Source: Streptomyces cupreus
GTDB lineage: Bacteria > Actinomycetota > Actinomycetes > Streptomycetales > Streptomycetaceae
Reading direction: 5' to 3'
Assembly (NCBI RefSeq): GCF_014257025.1
Contig: NZ_JACMSF010000059.1
Location: 1 to 48,542 of the forward strand
DNA: 48,542 nt
Of this stretch, positions 35,301-42,425 are shown piece by piece. The notes under the pieces were generated by a model that did no database searches, was not told the origin of the DNA, and saw only the letters and a list, made by a program, of their open reading frames with translations. Position 1 is the stretch's first letter. The number at the start of each line of letters is the position of its first letter. A program made the position numbers and the translations under genes.

Positions 35301-35633
35301 ATGATCTTCATCACCGCCAAGTTCCGAGTCCGTCCCGAACATGCCGACCGGTGGCCGGAGATCACCGCCGACTTCACCGAAGCCACGCGCCGGGAGCCCG
35401 GCTGCCTCTGGTTCGACTGGTCGCGAAGCGTGACGGATCCCACGGAGTACGTCCTGGTCGAGGCCTTCCGCGACGACGAAGCAGGCGCTGCTCACGTGCA
35501 GTCGGCGCACTTCAGGGCCGCGCAGCAGACATTGCCGCCCCACCTGATCGAGACACCCCGCATCGTGAACGCGACCATTCCGCAGGACGACTGGTCACTG
35601 CTGGGCGAGATGGCCGTACCCGAGCAGGGGTAG
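35301..35633 (+). CDS. Antibiotic-biosynthesis-monooxygenase (ABM) domain protein
   Basis: 110-residue dimeric alpha/beta-barrel protein: MIFITAKFRVRPEHADRW, TREPGC-type turn (RREPGCLWFDWSRSV), then EYVLVEAFRDDEAGAAH and HFRAAQQTLPPHL. Members are cofactor-free oxygenases or quinol-type stress proteins. GGAAGG is well placed before the ATG. Confidence 0.88.
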   Translation: MIFITAKFRVRPEHADRWPEITADFTEATRREPGCLWFDWSRSVTDPTEYVLVEAFRDDEAGAAHVQSAHFRAAQQTLPPHLIETPRIVNATIPQDDWSLLGEMAVPEQG

Positions 35634-35697
35634 GACGGACGGGCTCCGCCGGATTGCCCGGCGGACAGCGCAGGCGGCGGGACAGGGCTTGGCCGGG

Positions 35698-36810
35698 TCA
35701 GTCGAGCAGGTGTGCGCTGCTGACCGGTTCGCGCCGCTGTTGTCCGTTGATGCGGTGCCGCTCGATGGACGAGCGCCGGTACACCTCCTGCCGCACCCGC
35801 TGGATCTCGCCGATGGGCCGGTGCTCCTCGCGTGAGCGCCACGGTGTGATCGACGTGGCGTCGGCGGCCGCCACGTTGTCGTCCCCGCCGATGTCCTGAC
35901 GCGGGAGGTCCACCCGGGCGACGGTCACCCAGGGGGACAACTCCTCGGGCCACTTCACGGAGGTGTTGTCCACCGGCATGCGGGACAGATCGGTGTTGAG
36001 CTGCACCTGGAGCTCGAAGGAGTGGTCGCGCTCCGCGGCCTCGGCGACCAGAGTGCGGCGGAACGCCTCGTTGTCCGCGCGCACGTCCACGATCTGGTGC
36101 GTGAGGGAGGCCAGCGACTCGGCCGTCGGCACGGTGCGGATCTTGGCGATGTGATCGCCGTACCGGAAGGCGCCCATGCTGTTGTAGATGTACGACAGCA
36201 GGTTCCTGCGCGGGACGGTGGTGAACGAGAGCATGGCGAACAGTTCGTCCCACAGCCACCGGTCGGGGTCGGTGAGCGTGCCCCGGCGGGTCAGGAACTC
36301 CGCCATCCAGGTCTTGCGGCGGGCGGGGTTCGCCAGGCCCTCGGGCAGCTCCGCGAACAACTCCTCGATGACCATGTAGTCGTAGGCGGTGTTCGCGAAG
36401 AAGACCTCGTTGTTGATCAGGTTGAGGTCGAAGGTGCCGGTGTCCGGTTCGTCGTCCAGCAGTGAGGTGCCGGGCACCCCGAAAAGCTTGATGCCCATCC
36501 CGCACGCCGCGCCCAGCTGGTGGTCGGGACGCTGGTGGCCCAGACCGTTGGAGTAGCGGACGACGGCGTCGTACACGGTGGGCCGGGCGAAGATGCCCTG
36601 CCTGTGGGAGCCCGGGTTGTCACCGACCGTGACAGTGGCCTTGAGGAGGCCGTAGGTCTTTCCATGGGCGGTGCGGACGGCGCGCCCGACGGTCTCGCGC
36701 TCCACCGACGCGCGGGTGCGCTGGGCCACCTGTGCGACCACTGCGTCCAACTCCCCCTGGTAGGTCGGACGTTCGGCGGGGCGGTAATCCTCGTAGCGGA
36801 CGGGATCCAT
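35698..36810 (-). CDS. Catalase-related heme protein (SrpA-like)
   Basis: 370 residues. Catalase-fold features: HRQGIFARPTVYDAVVRYSN, GIKLFGVPG, and TFDLNLINNEVFFANTAYDY, in the order of the small catalase-like group. The N-terminal catalytic His region of true catalases is replaced, since only KTYGLLKATVTV is seen there, so peroxide dismutation is uncertain. GGGAGG lies 8 nt before the ATG at 36810. Palindromes upstream may be its operator. Confidence 0.8.
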   Translation of the reverse strand: MDPVRYEDYRPAERPTYQGELDAVVAQVAQRTRASVERETVGRAVRTAHGKTYGLLKATVTVGDNPGSHRQGIFARPTVYDAVVRYSNGLGHQRPDHQLGAACGMGIKLFGVPGTSLLDDEPDTGTFDLNLINNEVFFANTAYDYMVIEELFAELPEGLANPARRKTWMAEFLTRRGTLTDPDRWLWDELFAMLSFTTVPRRNLLSYIYNSMGAFRYGDHIAKIRTVPTAESLASLTHQIVDVRADNEAFRRTLVAEAAERDHSFELQVQLNTDLSRMPVDNTSVKWPEELSPWVTVARVDLPRQDIGGDDNVAAADATSITPWRSREEHRPIGEIQRVRQEVYRRSSIERHRINGQQRREPVSSAHLLD

Positions 36811-36864
36811 GATGTTGCCTCCCTGTGCGGCGGTGTCGACCCCAAACGCTAGCCACCAATTAAA

Positions 36865-36898
36865 TTGTGCACAACGTAACTGACTGTGATGAATCACA
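36865..36898. promoter_or_regulatory. Two palindromes upstream of the catalase-like gene
   Basis: TTGTGCACAA at 36865-36874 (perfect, 10 bp) and TGTGATGAATCACA at 36885-36898 (perfect, 14 bp), 55-88 bp upstream of the start in an A+T-rich patch. The first resembles MarR-type sites. The bound regulator is unknown and no regulator gene is adjacent. Confidence 0.45.
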
Positions 36899-37082
36899 CG
36901 TAGCCCAGGGCAACCATGTCGTGGGTGAGGTAACCCCGGGGGGGCCGTTTGAGGGTGTGACCCAGATACGCCAGAAACCCGCCACGGGATGATCTTGGAG
37001 CGTTGAGCACCTCTGCCCGTCACCCGTTCGGCCCAGTGTCGTTGGTGGTGACGTTGGGTTTCGTCTTGGGGCGGAGTGGGTT

Positions 37083-37730
37083 GTGACCTCGATCGAGAGG
37101 ACCGCGTATCCGCGGTTCAAGCGGCTGATCACCGCGCATGAGCTTCATCTGTTCTTCGCGCCGAGCCGTGACGAGGTCGAGTGGGCCTCCGGCCTGACCG
37201 ATGGCGATGAGCATCTGCTGGCCCTTCTGCTGGCGCTGAAGTCGTACCAGCGCATGGGGTGTTTCCCAAAGCTGGACGAGATCCCGGACACGGTCGTCGA
37301 CTTCGTGCGCCGTGCGGTCGACCTGCCGGAGGGCACTGTGCCAAAGGCGGCGAACCAAGGTCGAGGCGTTCAACGGGTTCTCCCAGTGGATCGGCTTCGG
37401 CAGCGGCGGCGTCATCACCGACAACGACCCCGTCGAGCAGGAGAAGACCGCGAAGTTCAACGCCTTGTTGACCAATGCGGTGATCTTCCATAACGCCCTG
37501 GACATCGCGGCGATCGTCTGCCAGCTCCAGGAAGAGGGCCGCATCATCGACCCCGAGGACCTGGCCCACATCTGGCCGTACCTGACCGAGCACATCCGCC
37601 GCTTCGGCGAGTACTCCACCCACGACTCGGCCTGCAGCCCGAAGCGTGCGACCCACACCTGGACGTCGACTTCAGCCCGCTACGCGGCGACGGACCACCA
37701 GGCGTGGACGGCTACGGACAGGCGGCCTGA
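37083..37730 (+). mobile_element. tnpA: Tn3-family transposase relic with a large internal deletion
   Basis: The N-terminal part (37083 to about 37350) reads RFKRLITAHELHLFFAPSRD, then DGDEHLLALLLALKSYQRMG and CFPKLDEIPD, which is the start of Tn3-type transposases (DUF4158). At about 37350 a different frame continues with the extreme C-terminus: KVEAFNGFSQWIGFGSGGVI, DPVEQEKTAKFNALLTNAVI and PEDLAHIWPYLTEHIRRFGE. After another frameshift at about 37630 comes QPEACDPHLDVDFSPLRGDG, ending YGQAA at 37730. Full TnpA is about 1000 residues; about 700 are missing, including the catalytic core. It lies directly left of the van island and its stop touches the stop of the divergent lipoprotein gene. 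Confidence 0.82.
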
Positions 37731-38078
37731 CTACCCATGCCAGGAGAGCCACGATGAACGACTCCCCACCCGACGACCGGGCCCGTCGGGGACGGCGCCG
37801 TCCGCCTCGCCGAGTGGACCATGCCCCCGGCGGGAGGAAGCTTCGCCCGGCAATGCGGGCGCGGCAGGCGGCGCGCCCGAGGAGGATGTCGCGCTCGGCG
37901 AGGAGGAGGATGTCGCGCTTGATGAGGGCGACGTGGCCGAGGACATCGAGGATTCCGGTGGCTGGCAGCCGAGAACGCCGACCAGCGTCGTGCCGGCGAT
38001 CGCAAGGGCCCCGAGGAGGGTCGATCGGTTACGGCGGTCCGCGGCTCGGGGCTTTCCGCTGAAGGTCCTGAGGGTCAT
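37731..38078 (-). CDS. Ser/Pro-rich lipoprotein divergent from vanR, predicted VanR-regulon member
   Basis: 115 residues. The basic start MTLRTFSGKPRAADRRNRS precedes a hydrophobic segment, LLGALAIAGTTLVGVLGC, whose VLGC is a lipobox. The mature part begins CQPPESSMSSATSPSSSATS and stays Ser/Thr/Pro/Ala-rich, like a wall-spanning linker. The ATG lies 6 nt after TTGACT and 34 bp plus that hexamer from the same TATCG-N6-TATCG operator used by vanK and vanH, with the same conserved bases between. There is no ribosome-binding site, so a leaderless transcript is expected. The stop is adjacent to the transposase relic and the tail loses character after about residue 75, so the protein may be the truncated N-terminus of a longer lipoprotein. 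No family recognised. Confidence 0.65.
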   Translation of the reverse strand: MTLRTFSGKPRAADRRNRSTLLGALAIAGTTLVGVLGCQPPESSMSSATSPSSSATSSSSPSATSSSGAPPAAPALPGEASSRRGHGPLGEADGAVPDGPGRRVGSRSSWLSWHG

Positions 38079-38084
38079 GCCTGC

Positions 38085-38158
38085 AGTCAAGGCCGCGGCA
38101 TGTTGCTGTCCCGTATGCGGTTTTCGATACGACGACGATATGTCCGGGCTCGTAGCCT
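38085..38158. promoter_or_regulatory. VanR-type operator with divergent promoters (lipoprotein / vanR)
   Basis: Half-sites read as CGATA on the plus strand at 38125-38129 and 38136-38140 (11-bp period). The plus-strand promoter has TAGCCT at 38153-38158, 12 bp from the half-sites, then 6 nt and the vanR ATG. The minus-strand promoter has TTGACT at 38090-38085, 34 bp from the other half-site, then 6 nt and the lipoprotein ATG. Between them lies the motif GAAAACCGCATACG seen also before vanK. Confidence 0.8.
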
Positions 38159-38164
38159 CGGAGT

Positions 38165-38860
38165 ATGCGTGTGTTGATCGTCGAGGACGAGCCCTATATG
38201 GCAGAGGCCATCTGCGATGGCCTGCGCCTGGAAGCCATCGCGGCGGACATCGCAGGTGACGGCGACACCGCGCTGGAGCTGCTGAGCATCAATACGTACG
38301 ACATCGCCGTCCTCGACCGGGACATTCCCGGGCCCAGCGGTGACGAGGTCGCCAAGAGCATCGTCGCCTCCGGCAGCGGCATGCCGATCCTCATGCTCAC
38401 CGCCGCCGACCGCCTCGACGACAAGGCCACCGGGTTCGAGCTCGGCGCCGATGACTACCTCACGAAGCCGTTCGAACTGCAAGAGCTCGTCCTCAGGCTC
38501 AGGGCACTCGACCGCAGGCGTGCGCACAGCAGGCCTCCCGTGCGGGAGATCGCGGGTCTGCGGCTTGATCCGTTCCGCCGGGAGGTCCACCGCGACGGCC
38601 GCTATGTCGCGCTGACCAGGAAGCAGTTCGCCGCACTCGAAGTCCTCGTCGCCGCCGAAGGCGGTGTCGTCAGCGCCGAGGAGCTGCTGGAGCGGGCCTG
38701 GGACGAGAACGCCGACCCGTTCACCAACGCCGTGCGGATCACCGTCTCGGCTCTGCGCAAGCGTCTCGGCGAACCCTGGATCATCGCCACCGTGCCGGGC
38801 GTCGGCTACCGCATCGACACGGCACCCGGCACCGAACGCGAGGGGCAGAGCCGTGGATAG
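38165..38860 (+). CDS. vanR: Vancomycin-resistance response regulator VanR
   Basis: 231-residue OmpR-class regulator. Receiver domain with acidic pocket Glu7-Asp8, phosphoacceptor Asp51 in AVLDRDIPG and Lys101 in YLTKPFELQELVLRLR. The C-terminal winged helix is seen in RYVALTRKQFAALEVLVAAE and RITVSALRKRLGEPWII. In S. coelicolor VanR activates the van genes when phosphorylated by VanS. It starts 6 nt after a -10-like TAGCCT with no ribosome-binding site. Its own operator lies in the promoter, so positive autoregulation is likely. Overlaps vanS by 8 bp. Confidence 0.93.
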   Translation: MRVLIVEDEPYMAEAICDGLRLEAIAADIAGDGDTALELLSINTYDIAVLDRDIPGPSGDEVAKSIVASGSGMPILMLTAADRLDDKATGFELGADDYLTKPFELQELVLRLRALDRRRAHSRPPVREIAGLRLDPFRREVHRDGRYVALTRKQFAALEVLVAAEGGVVSAEELLERAWDENADPFTNAVRITVSALRKRLGEPWIIATVPGVGYRIDTAPGTEREGQSRG

Positions 38861-39968
38861 GCATCGTGGTGTGAGCGTTCGCGTCAAGCTCACCCTCAGC
38901 TACGCCGGATTCCTCATGCTGGCCGGCGCCCTGCTGATGGCGGCGGTGTGGGTGTTCCTCCTGGCTTACGTCCCCGAACAGGCGATGCTCAACAACGCCG
39001 AGGACAAAGACAAGCTCGGCGGTGTTTTCCCCGTCCGGTCCGCCCTTCTGGACGTATTCGCTCCAAGGGCGGCCGCGGTACTGGCGTTCCTGCTGGTGTT
39101 CGGCCTCGTGGGAGGGTGGATCCTCGCCGGCCGCATGCTCGCTCCGCTGACCCGCATCACGGACGCCACCCGCATGGCCACCAGCGGATCGCTCTCCCAC
39201 CGCATCCAGCTGCCGGGCCGCGGGGACGAGTTCCGTGAACTCGCCGATGCCTTCGACACCATGCTGGAGCGGCTCGAAGCGCACGTCGCCGAGCAGCAGA
39301 GGTTCGCCGCCAACGCCTCGCACGAACTGCGCACACCGCTGGCGACCACGCAGGCCCTTCTCGACGTGGCCCGCAGCGATCCGCACCGCGACATCGACGA
39401 GCTCGTCGAGCGCCTCCGCATCGTCAACACCCGGGCGATCGACCTCACCGAGGCGCTGCTCGTGCTCAGCCGCGCCGACAAGCAGGCCTTCACCCGGGAG
39501 CCCGTCGACCTGTCCCTGCTCATGGAAGAGGCCGCCGAGACGCTGCTCCCGCTCGCCGAGAAGCGCGGGGTCACCATCGACACCTCCGGTGACATCGCCA
39601 CGGCTTCCGGGTCGCCGGCGCTGCTGCTGCAGATGACGACGAACCTCGTGCACAACGCCATCGTTCACAACCTGCCCGAACTCGGTTCCGTGTGGGTCCG
39701 CACCGGCGTCCGCTCCGGGAGCGCGGTACTCACTGTCGAGAACAGCGGCGAGAAGCTCTCTCCGCTGTTGGTCTCGACCCTCACCGAACCGTTCCAGCGC
39801 GGCACCGAACGCATCCACAACGACCACGCCGGGGTCGGCCTCGGCCTGGCCATCGTCCAGCGGATCATCCACGTACACGACGGATCCCTCACCCTCACCC
39901 CGCGCGCCGACGGCGGCCTACGCATCGCCGTTCAACTGCCTGCCCCAGCGCCGCATTCAGCCAAGTAG
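38853..39968 (+). CDS. vanS: Vancomycin-sensing histidine kinase VanS
   Basis: 371 residues. Membrane segment 1 about 14-37 (YAGFLMLAGALLMAAVWVFL), a short outer loop of about 33 residues (PEQAMLNNAEDKDKLGGVFP), segment 2 about 71-92, then HAMP (RITDATRMATSGSL). The H-box ASHELRTPLATT has phosphorylated His157. The N-box (NLVHNAIVHN) and GVGLGLAIVQRI ATP lid close the kinase. The short outer loop matches the actinomycete VanS group, which is thought to bind vancomycin directly. GTG at 38853 with AGGGG upstream; overlaps vanR by 8 bp. Confidence 0.93.
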   Translation: MDRHRGVSVRVKLTLSYAGFLMLAGALLMAAVWVFLLAYVPEQAMLNNAEDKDKLGGVFPVRSALLDVFAPRAAAVLAFLLVFGLVGGWILAGRMLAPLTRITDATRMATSGSLSHRIQLPGRGDEFRELADAFDTMLERLEAHVAEQQRFAANASHELRTPLATTQALLDVARSDPHRDIDELVERLRIVNTRAIDLTEALLVLSRADKQAFTREPVDLSLLMEEAAETLLPLAEKRGVTIDTSGDIATASGSPALLLQMTTNLVHNAIVHNLPELGSVWVRTGVRSGSAVLTVENSGEKLSPLLVSTLTEPFQRGTERIHNDHAGVGLGLAIVQRIIHVHDGSLTLTPRADGGLRIAVQLPAPAPHSAK

Positions 39969-39984
39969 TTCAGGAACTTGATCA

Positions 39985-41097
39985 GTGAGTGAAGTAAGAG
40001 AAGACGTCGCGAGCGCGCGGCAGCAGGTCGAAGCGGAGGGGCGCGCCGAGACCGCCGCAACCACCGAACCCGTCGAGAGCACCGAGAAGCGCTCGGTCAT
40101 CCAGCTGGCGATCGGCAGCCTGTCCCAGCCGGGGCCGTGGAAGCGCGGCCGGGTGCTCACGGCGCTGGCGCTGCTGCTCGGCCTGCTCCTGCTGCTGCAC
40201 GCGCAGATCCCGAACCGGGTCGGGAACATCGGCAGCCTGGTGGAGACCTTCCTGCCATGGTTCGGCGTGTTCATACCGGTGCTCCTCGCCGGGGCGCTGT
40301 GGCGCCGGTCCGCCTCCTCGGTGGTCGCGCTGCTGCTGTCGGTCGTGACGTGGGTGAGCCTCTTCGGCGGGCTGCTCACCGACAAGTCACACCCGGGCGG
40401 CGACCTCACCGTGGTCAGCCACAACGTCGACGCCGACAACCCCGACCCCGCCGGCACCGCTCGCGCCCTGGCCGGCTCCGGTGCAGACCTGCTGGCCCTG
40501 GAGGAGCTCTCCGCGCAGGCGAAGCCGGTGTACGAGAAGGAGCTGGCGAAGGCGTACCCGTACCACTCGGTGCAGGGCACCGTCGGGCTGTGGAGCAAGC
40601 TGCCGCTGTCGGACATCCGGCCGGTCGACACCGAGCAGGACGTCGGCCCGCTGGGCGACTCCAAGCCGGCGGCCCTCAAGCTGGTCGACAACCGGGCGCT
40701 GCGTGCCACGGTGGCCACCGACCACGGGCCGCTGGCCGTGTATGTGGCCCATCTGGGATCCGTACGCGTGAATCCCAGGGGAGGCTTCGGGACGGAGACC
40801 CGGAACAGGAACGCCGAGGCGCTCGCCAAGGCCGTCGCCGCCGAGCAGAACAAGCGGATGGTGCTGCTCGGCGACATGAACGGCACCACGGACGACCGTG
40901 CGCTCGACGGCATCACCTCGCAGCTGCACTCGGCCCAGGACAAGGCCGGGAACGGCTTCGGCTTCAGCTGGCAAGCGAAGTTCCCGATGGTACGGATCGA
41001 CCAGATCCTCACCCGGGGCGTGGAGCCGCAGAGCTCATGGGTGCTGCCGTCCACGGGGAGCGACCACCGGCCGGTGGCGGCCCACGTCAGCTGGTAA
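39985..41097 (+). CDS. vanJ: VanJ-type membrane endonuclease/exonuclease/phosphatase-fold protein
   Basis: 370 residues. A cytoplasmic N-terminus of about 50 residues and three hydrophobic segments (about 57-72, 84-105, 110-131) precede an exported EEP-fold domain from about residue 140. Its motifs are VVSHNVDADNPDPAGTARAL, DLLALEELS, RMVLLGDMNGTTDDRAL and the terminal GSDHRPVAAHV. S. coelicolor VanJ has this design and gives teicoplanin resistance. The GTG is 17 nt after the vanS stop. Unlike the other van promoters, no TATCG module lies in front, so it is probably read through from vanRS. Confidence 0.9.
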   Translation: MSEVREDVASARQQVEAEGRAETAATTEPVESTEKRSVIQLAIGSLSQPGPWKRGRVLTALALLLGLLLLLHAQIPNRVGNIGSLVETFLPWFGVFIPVLLAGALWRRSASSVVALLLSVVTWVSLFGGLLTDKSHPGGDLTVVSHNVDADNPDPAGTARALAGSGADLLALEELSAQAKPVYEKELAKAYPYHSVQGTVGLWSKLPLSDIRPVDTEQDVGPLGDSKPAALKLVDNRALRATVATDHGPLAVYVAHLGSVRVNPRGGFGTETRNRNAEALAKAVAAEQNKRMVLLGDMNGTTDDRALDGITSQLHSAQDKAGNGFGFSWQAKFPMVRIDQILTRGVEPQSSWVLPSTGSDHRPVAAHVSW

Positions 41098-41149
41098 CCA
41101 CATCGGTGACCACATCCTGGTGAGGCGCCGTACCGGAAAATCCGGAACA

Positions 41150-41205
41150 TATCGCCGACGTATCGAAAACCGCATACGCGCCTGCAACACCGCATTGCCT
41201 TGACT
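41150..41205 (+). promoter_or_regulatory. VanR-type operator and promoter of vanK
   Basis: TATCG at 41150-41154 and 41161-41165 (11-bp period), then GAAAACCGCATACG, GCAACACC, and TTGACT at 41200-41205, exactly 34 bp after the second half-site. Six nt later is the vanK ATG. No promoter-like sequence faces the other way from this site. Confidence 0.8.
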
Positions 41206-41211
41206 GGCGGC

Positions 41212-42402
41212 ATGTCCTACAGCGAACCAGTACAAGCAGCAGCCGAGCCCCGGAGGTACTCGGGGGCAAGCACCTCGGGCGGGCCTCTGACCGTCTGGCC
41301 GATCAGCACCACCGAGCACTTGGCGTTCGTACGGTCCCAGCGGTCGGCCAGCTTCCTGCAGACGCCGGCCTGGGGCAGCGTGAAGACCGAGTGGCGCAGC
41401 GAGTCCCTCGGCTGGTTCGACGGCGGGCAACTGGTCGGCGCCGGGCTCGTTCTGCACCGCCCGGTGCAGAAGCTCGAACGGTTCACGCTGGCCTATCTGC
41501 CCGAGGGCCCGGTCATCGACTGGACCGGCGATCTCGGCGTGTGGCTCGACCCGCTGGCGGCCCATCTCAAGGCGCACGGCGCGTTCGCGATCCGGCTCGG
41601 CCCGCCGGTGCGCACGGACGCCTGGAACGCCGCTCAGGTCAAGGGGGGTGTCGCCGACCCGGGTCGCAAGCGGCTCACCGACGTGCCCGGCCAGTGGTCG
41701 GACCCGGTCGGCGCCCAGGTGGCCGGCCGGCTCAGAGGTGCGGGCTGGCTGCCGCAGAGCCCTCAGGACGGCTTCGGGGTCGGGCATCCGCAGTTCAAGT
41801 ACGAGCTTCCGCTGGCCGGCAGGACCGAGGACCAGCTGCTCAAGGGCATGAACCAGCAATGGCGCCGCAACATCAAGAAGGCCGCCAAGGAGGGCGTCGA
41901 GGTCACGGTCGATGCGGGCGGCGCGGACCTGAGGGCGTTTCACGACCTCTACGTCCACACCGCCGAGCGGGACCGCTTCACGCCCCGGCCGCTGGGCTAC
42001 TTCGAGACCATGTTCGCCGCGCTGAGCGCGGAGGATCCCGAGCGGATCAAGCTCTATCTGGCCCGCCATCAGGGCGACTTGGTCGCCGCCACGATCCTGG
42101 TCCGCGTGGGTGCCCACGCGGTGTTCTCCTACGGTGCCTCCTCCACCGAGAAGCGCGAGGTGCGCGGTTCCAACGCCTGCCAGTGGGCGATGATCCGCGA
42201 CTCGCTCGCGGCCGACTGCGACGTCTACGACCTGCGCGGCATCACCCCCACCCTCGACGCCGACGACCCGCACGTCGGGCTGATCCGGTTCAAGGTCGGC
42301 ACCGGCGGTCAGGCGGTGAGGTACGTGGGCGAATGGGACCTGCCCCTGCGGCCGATGGTCTACCGGGCCTTCGACCTCTACATGAGGCGCCGCGGGCGGT
42401 AG
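41212..42402 (+). CDS. vanK: VanK, FemX-family peptidyltransferase for D-Ala-D-Lac precursors
   Basis: 396-residue Fem/MurM-type aminoacyltransferase with two GNAT-like halves. Features are SASFLQTPAWGSVKTEWRSE (about residue 40), FKYELPLAGRTEDQLLKGMN, NQQWRRNIKKAAKEGVEVTV (about 215) and YDLRGITPTLDADDPHVGLI (about 340). In S. coelicolor VanK adds the glycine branch to lipid II ending in D-Ala-D-Lac, which the normal FemX cannot use, and is essential for resistance. The ATG at 41212 is chosen over the TTG at 41200 because the promoter module places it 6 nt after the -10. Convergent with murF; the stops are 23 bp apart. Confidence 0.9.
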   Translation: MSYSEPVQAAAEPRRYSGASTSGGPLTVWPISTTEHLAFVRSQRSASFLQTPAWGSVKTEWRSESLGWFDGGQLVGAGLVLHRPVQKLERFTLAYLPEGPVIDWTGDLGVWLDPLAAHLKAHGAFAIRLGPPVRTDAWNAAQVKGGVADPGRKRLTDVPGQWSDPVGAQVAGRLRGAGWLPQSPQDGFGVGHPQFKYELPLAGRTEDQLLKGMNQQWRRNIKKAAKEGVEVTVDAGGADLRAFHDLYVHTAERDRFTPRPLGYFETMFAALSAEDPERIKLYLARHQGDLVAATILVRVGAHAVFSYGASSTEKREVRGSNACQWAMIRDSLAADCDVYDLRGITPTLDADDPHVGLIRFKVGTGGQAVRYVGEWDLPLRPMVYRAFDLYMRRRGR

Positions 42403-42425
42403 GCCCTACGTACAGGTAGGTCCAA

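Noticed and set aside
36885..36898. TGTGATGAATCACA as a CRP/Crp-type site
   Set aside because: CRP needs TGTGA-N6-TCACA; here the spacer is 4, so a CRP dimer would not fit. Kept only as an unassigned palindrome.
41126..41150. A divergent promoter at the vanK operator
   Set aside because: The short-arm position (12 bp from the half-site) reads TCCGGT on the minus strand and no ATG follows at 6 nt; there is also no minus-strand gene there. It serves as a useful negative case for the module.
42403..42425. CCTAC...GTAGG between the vanK and murF stops as a bidirectional terminator
   Set aside because: Only a 5-bp stem; too weak to list as a feature, although the convergent arrangement makes some terminator likely.
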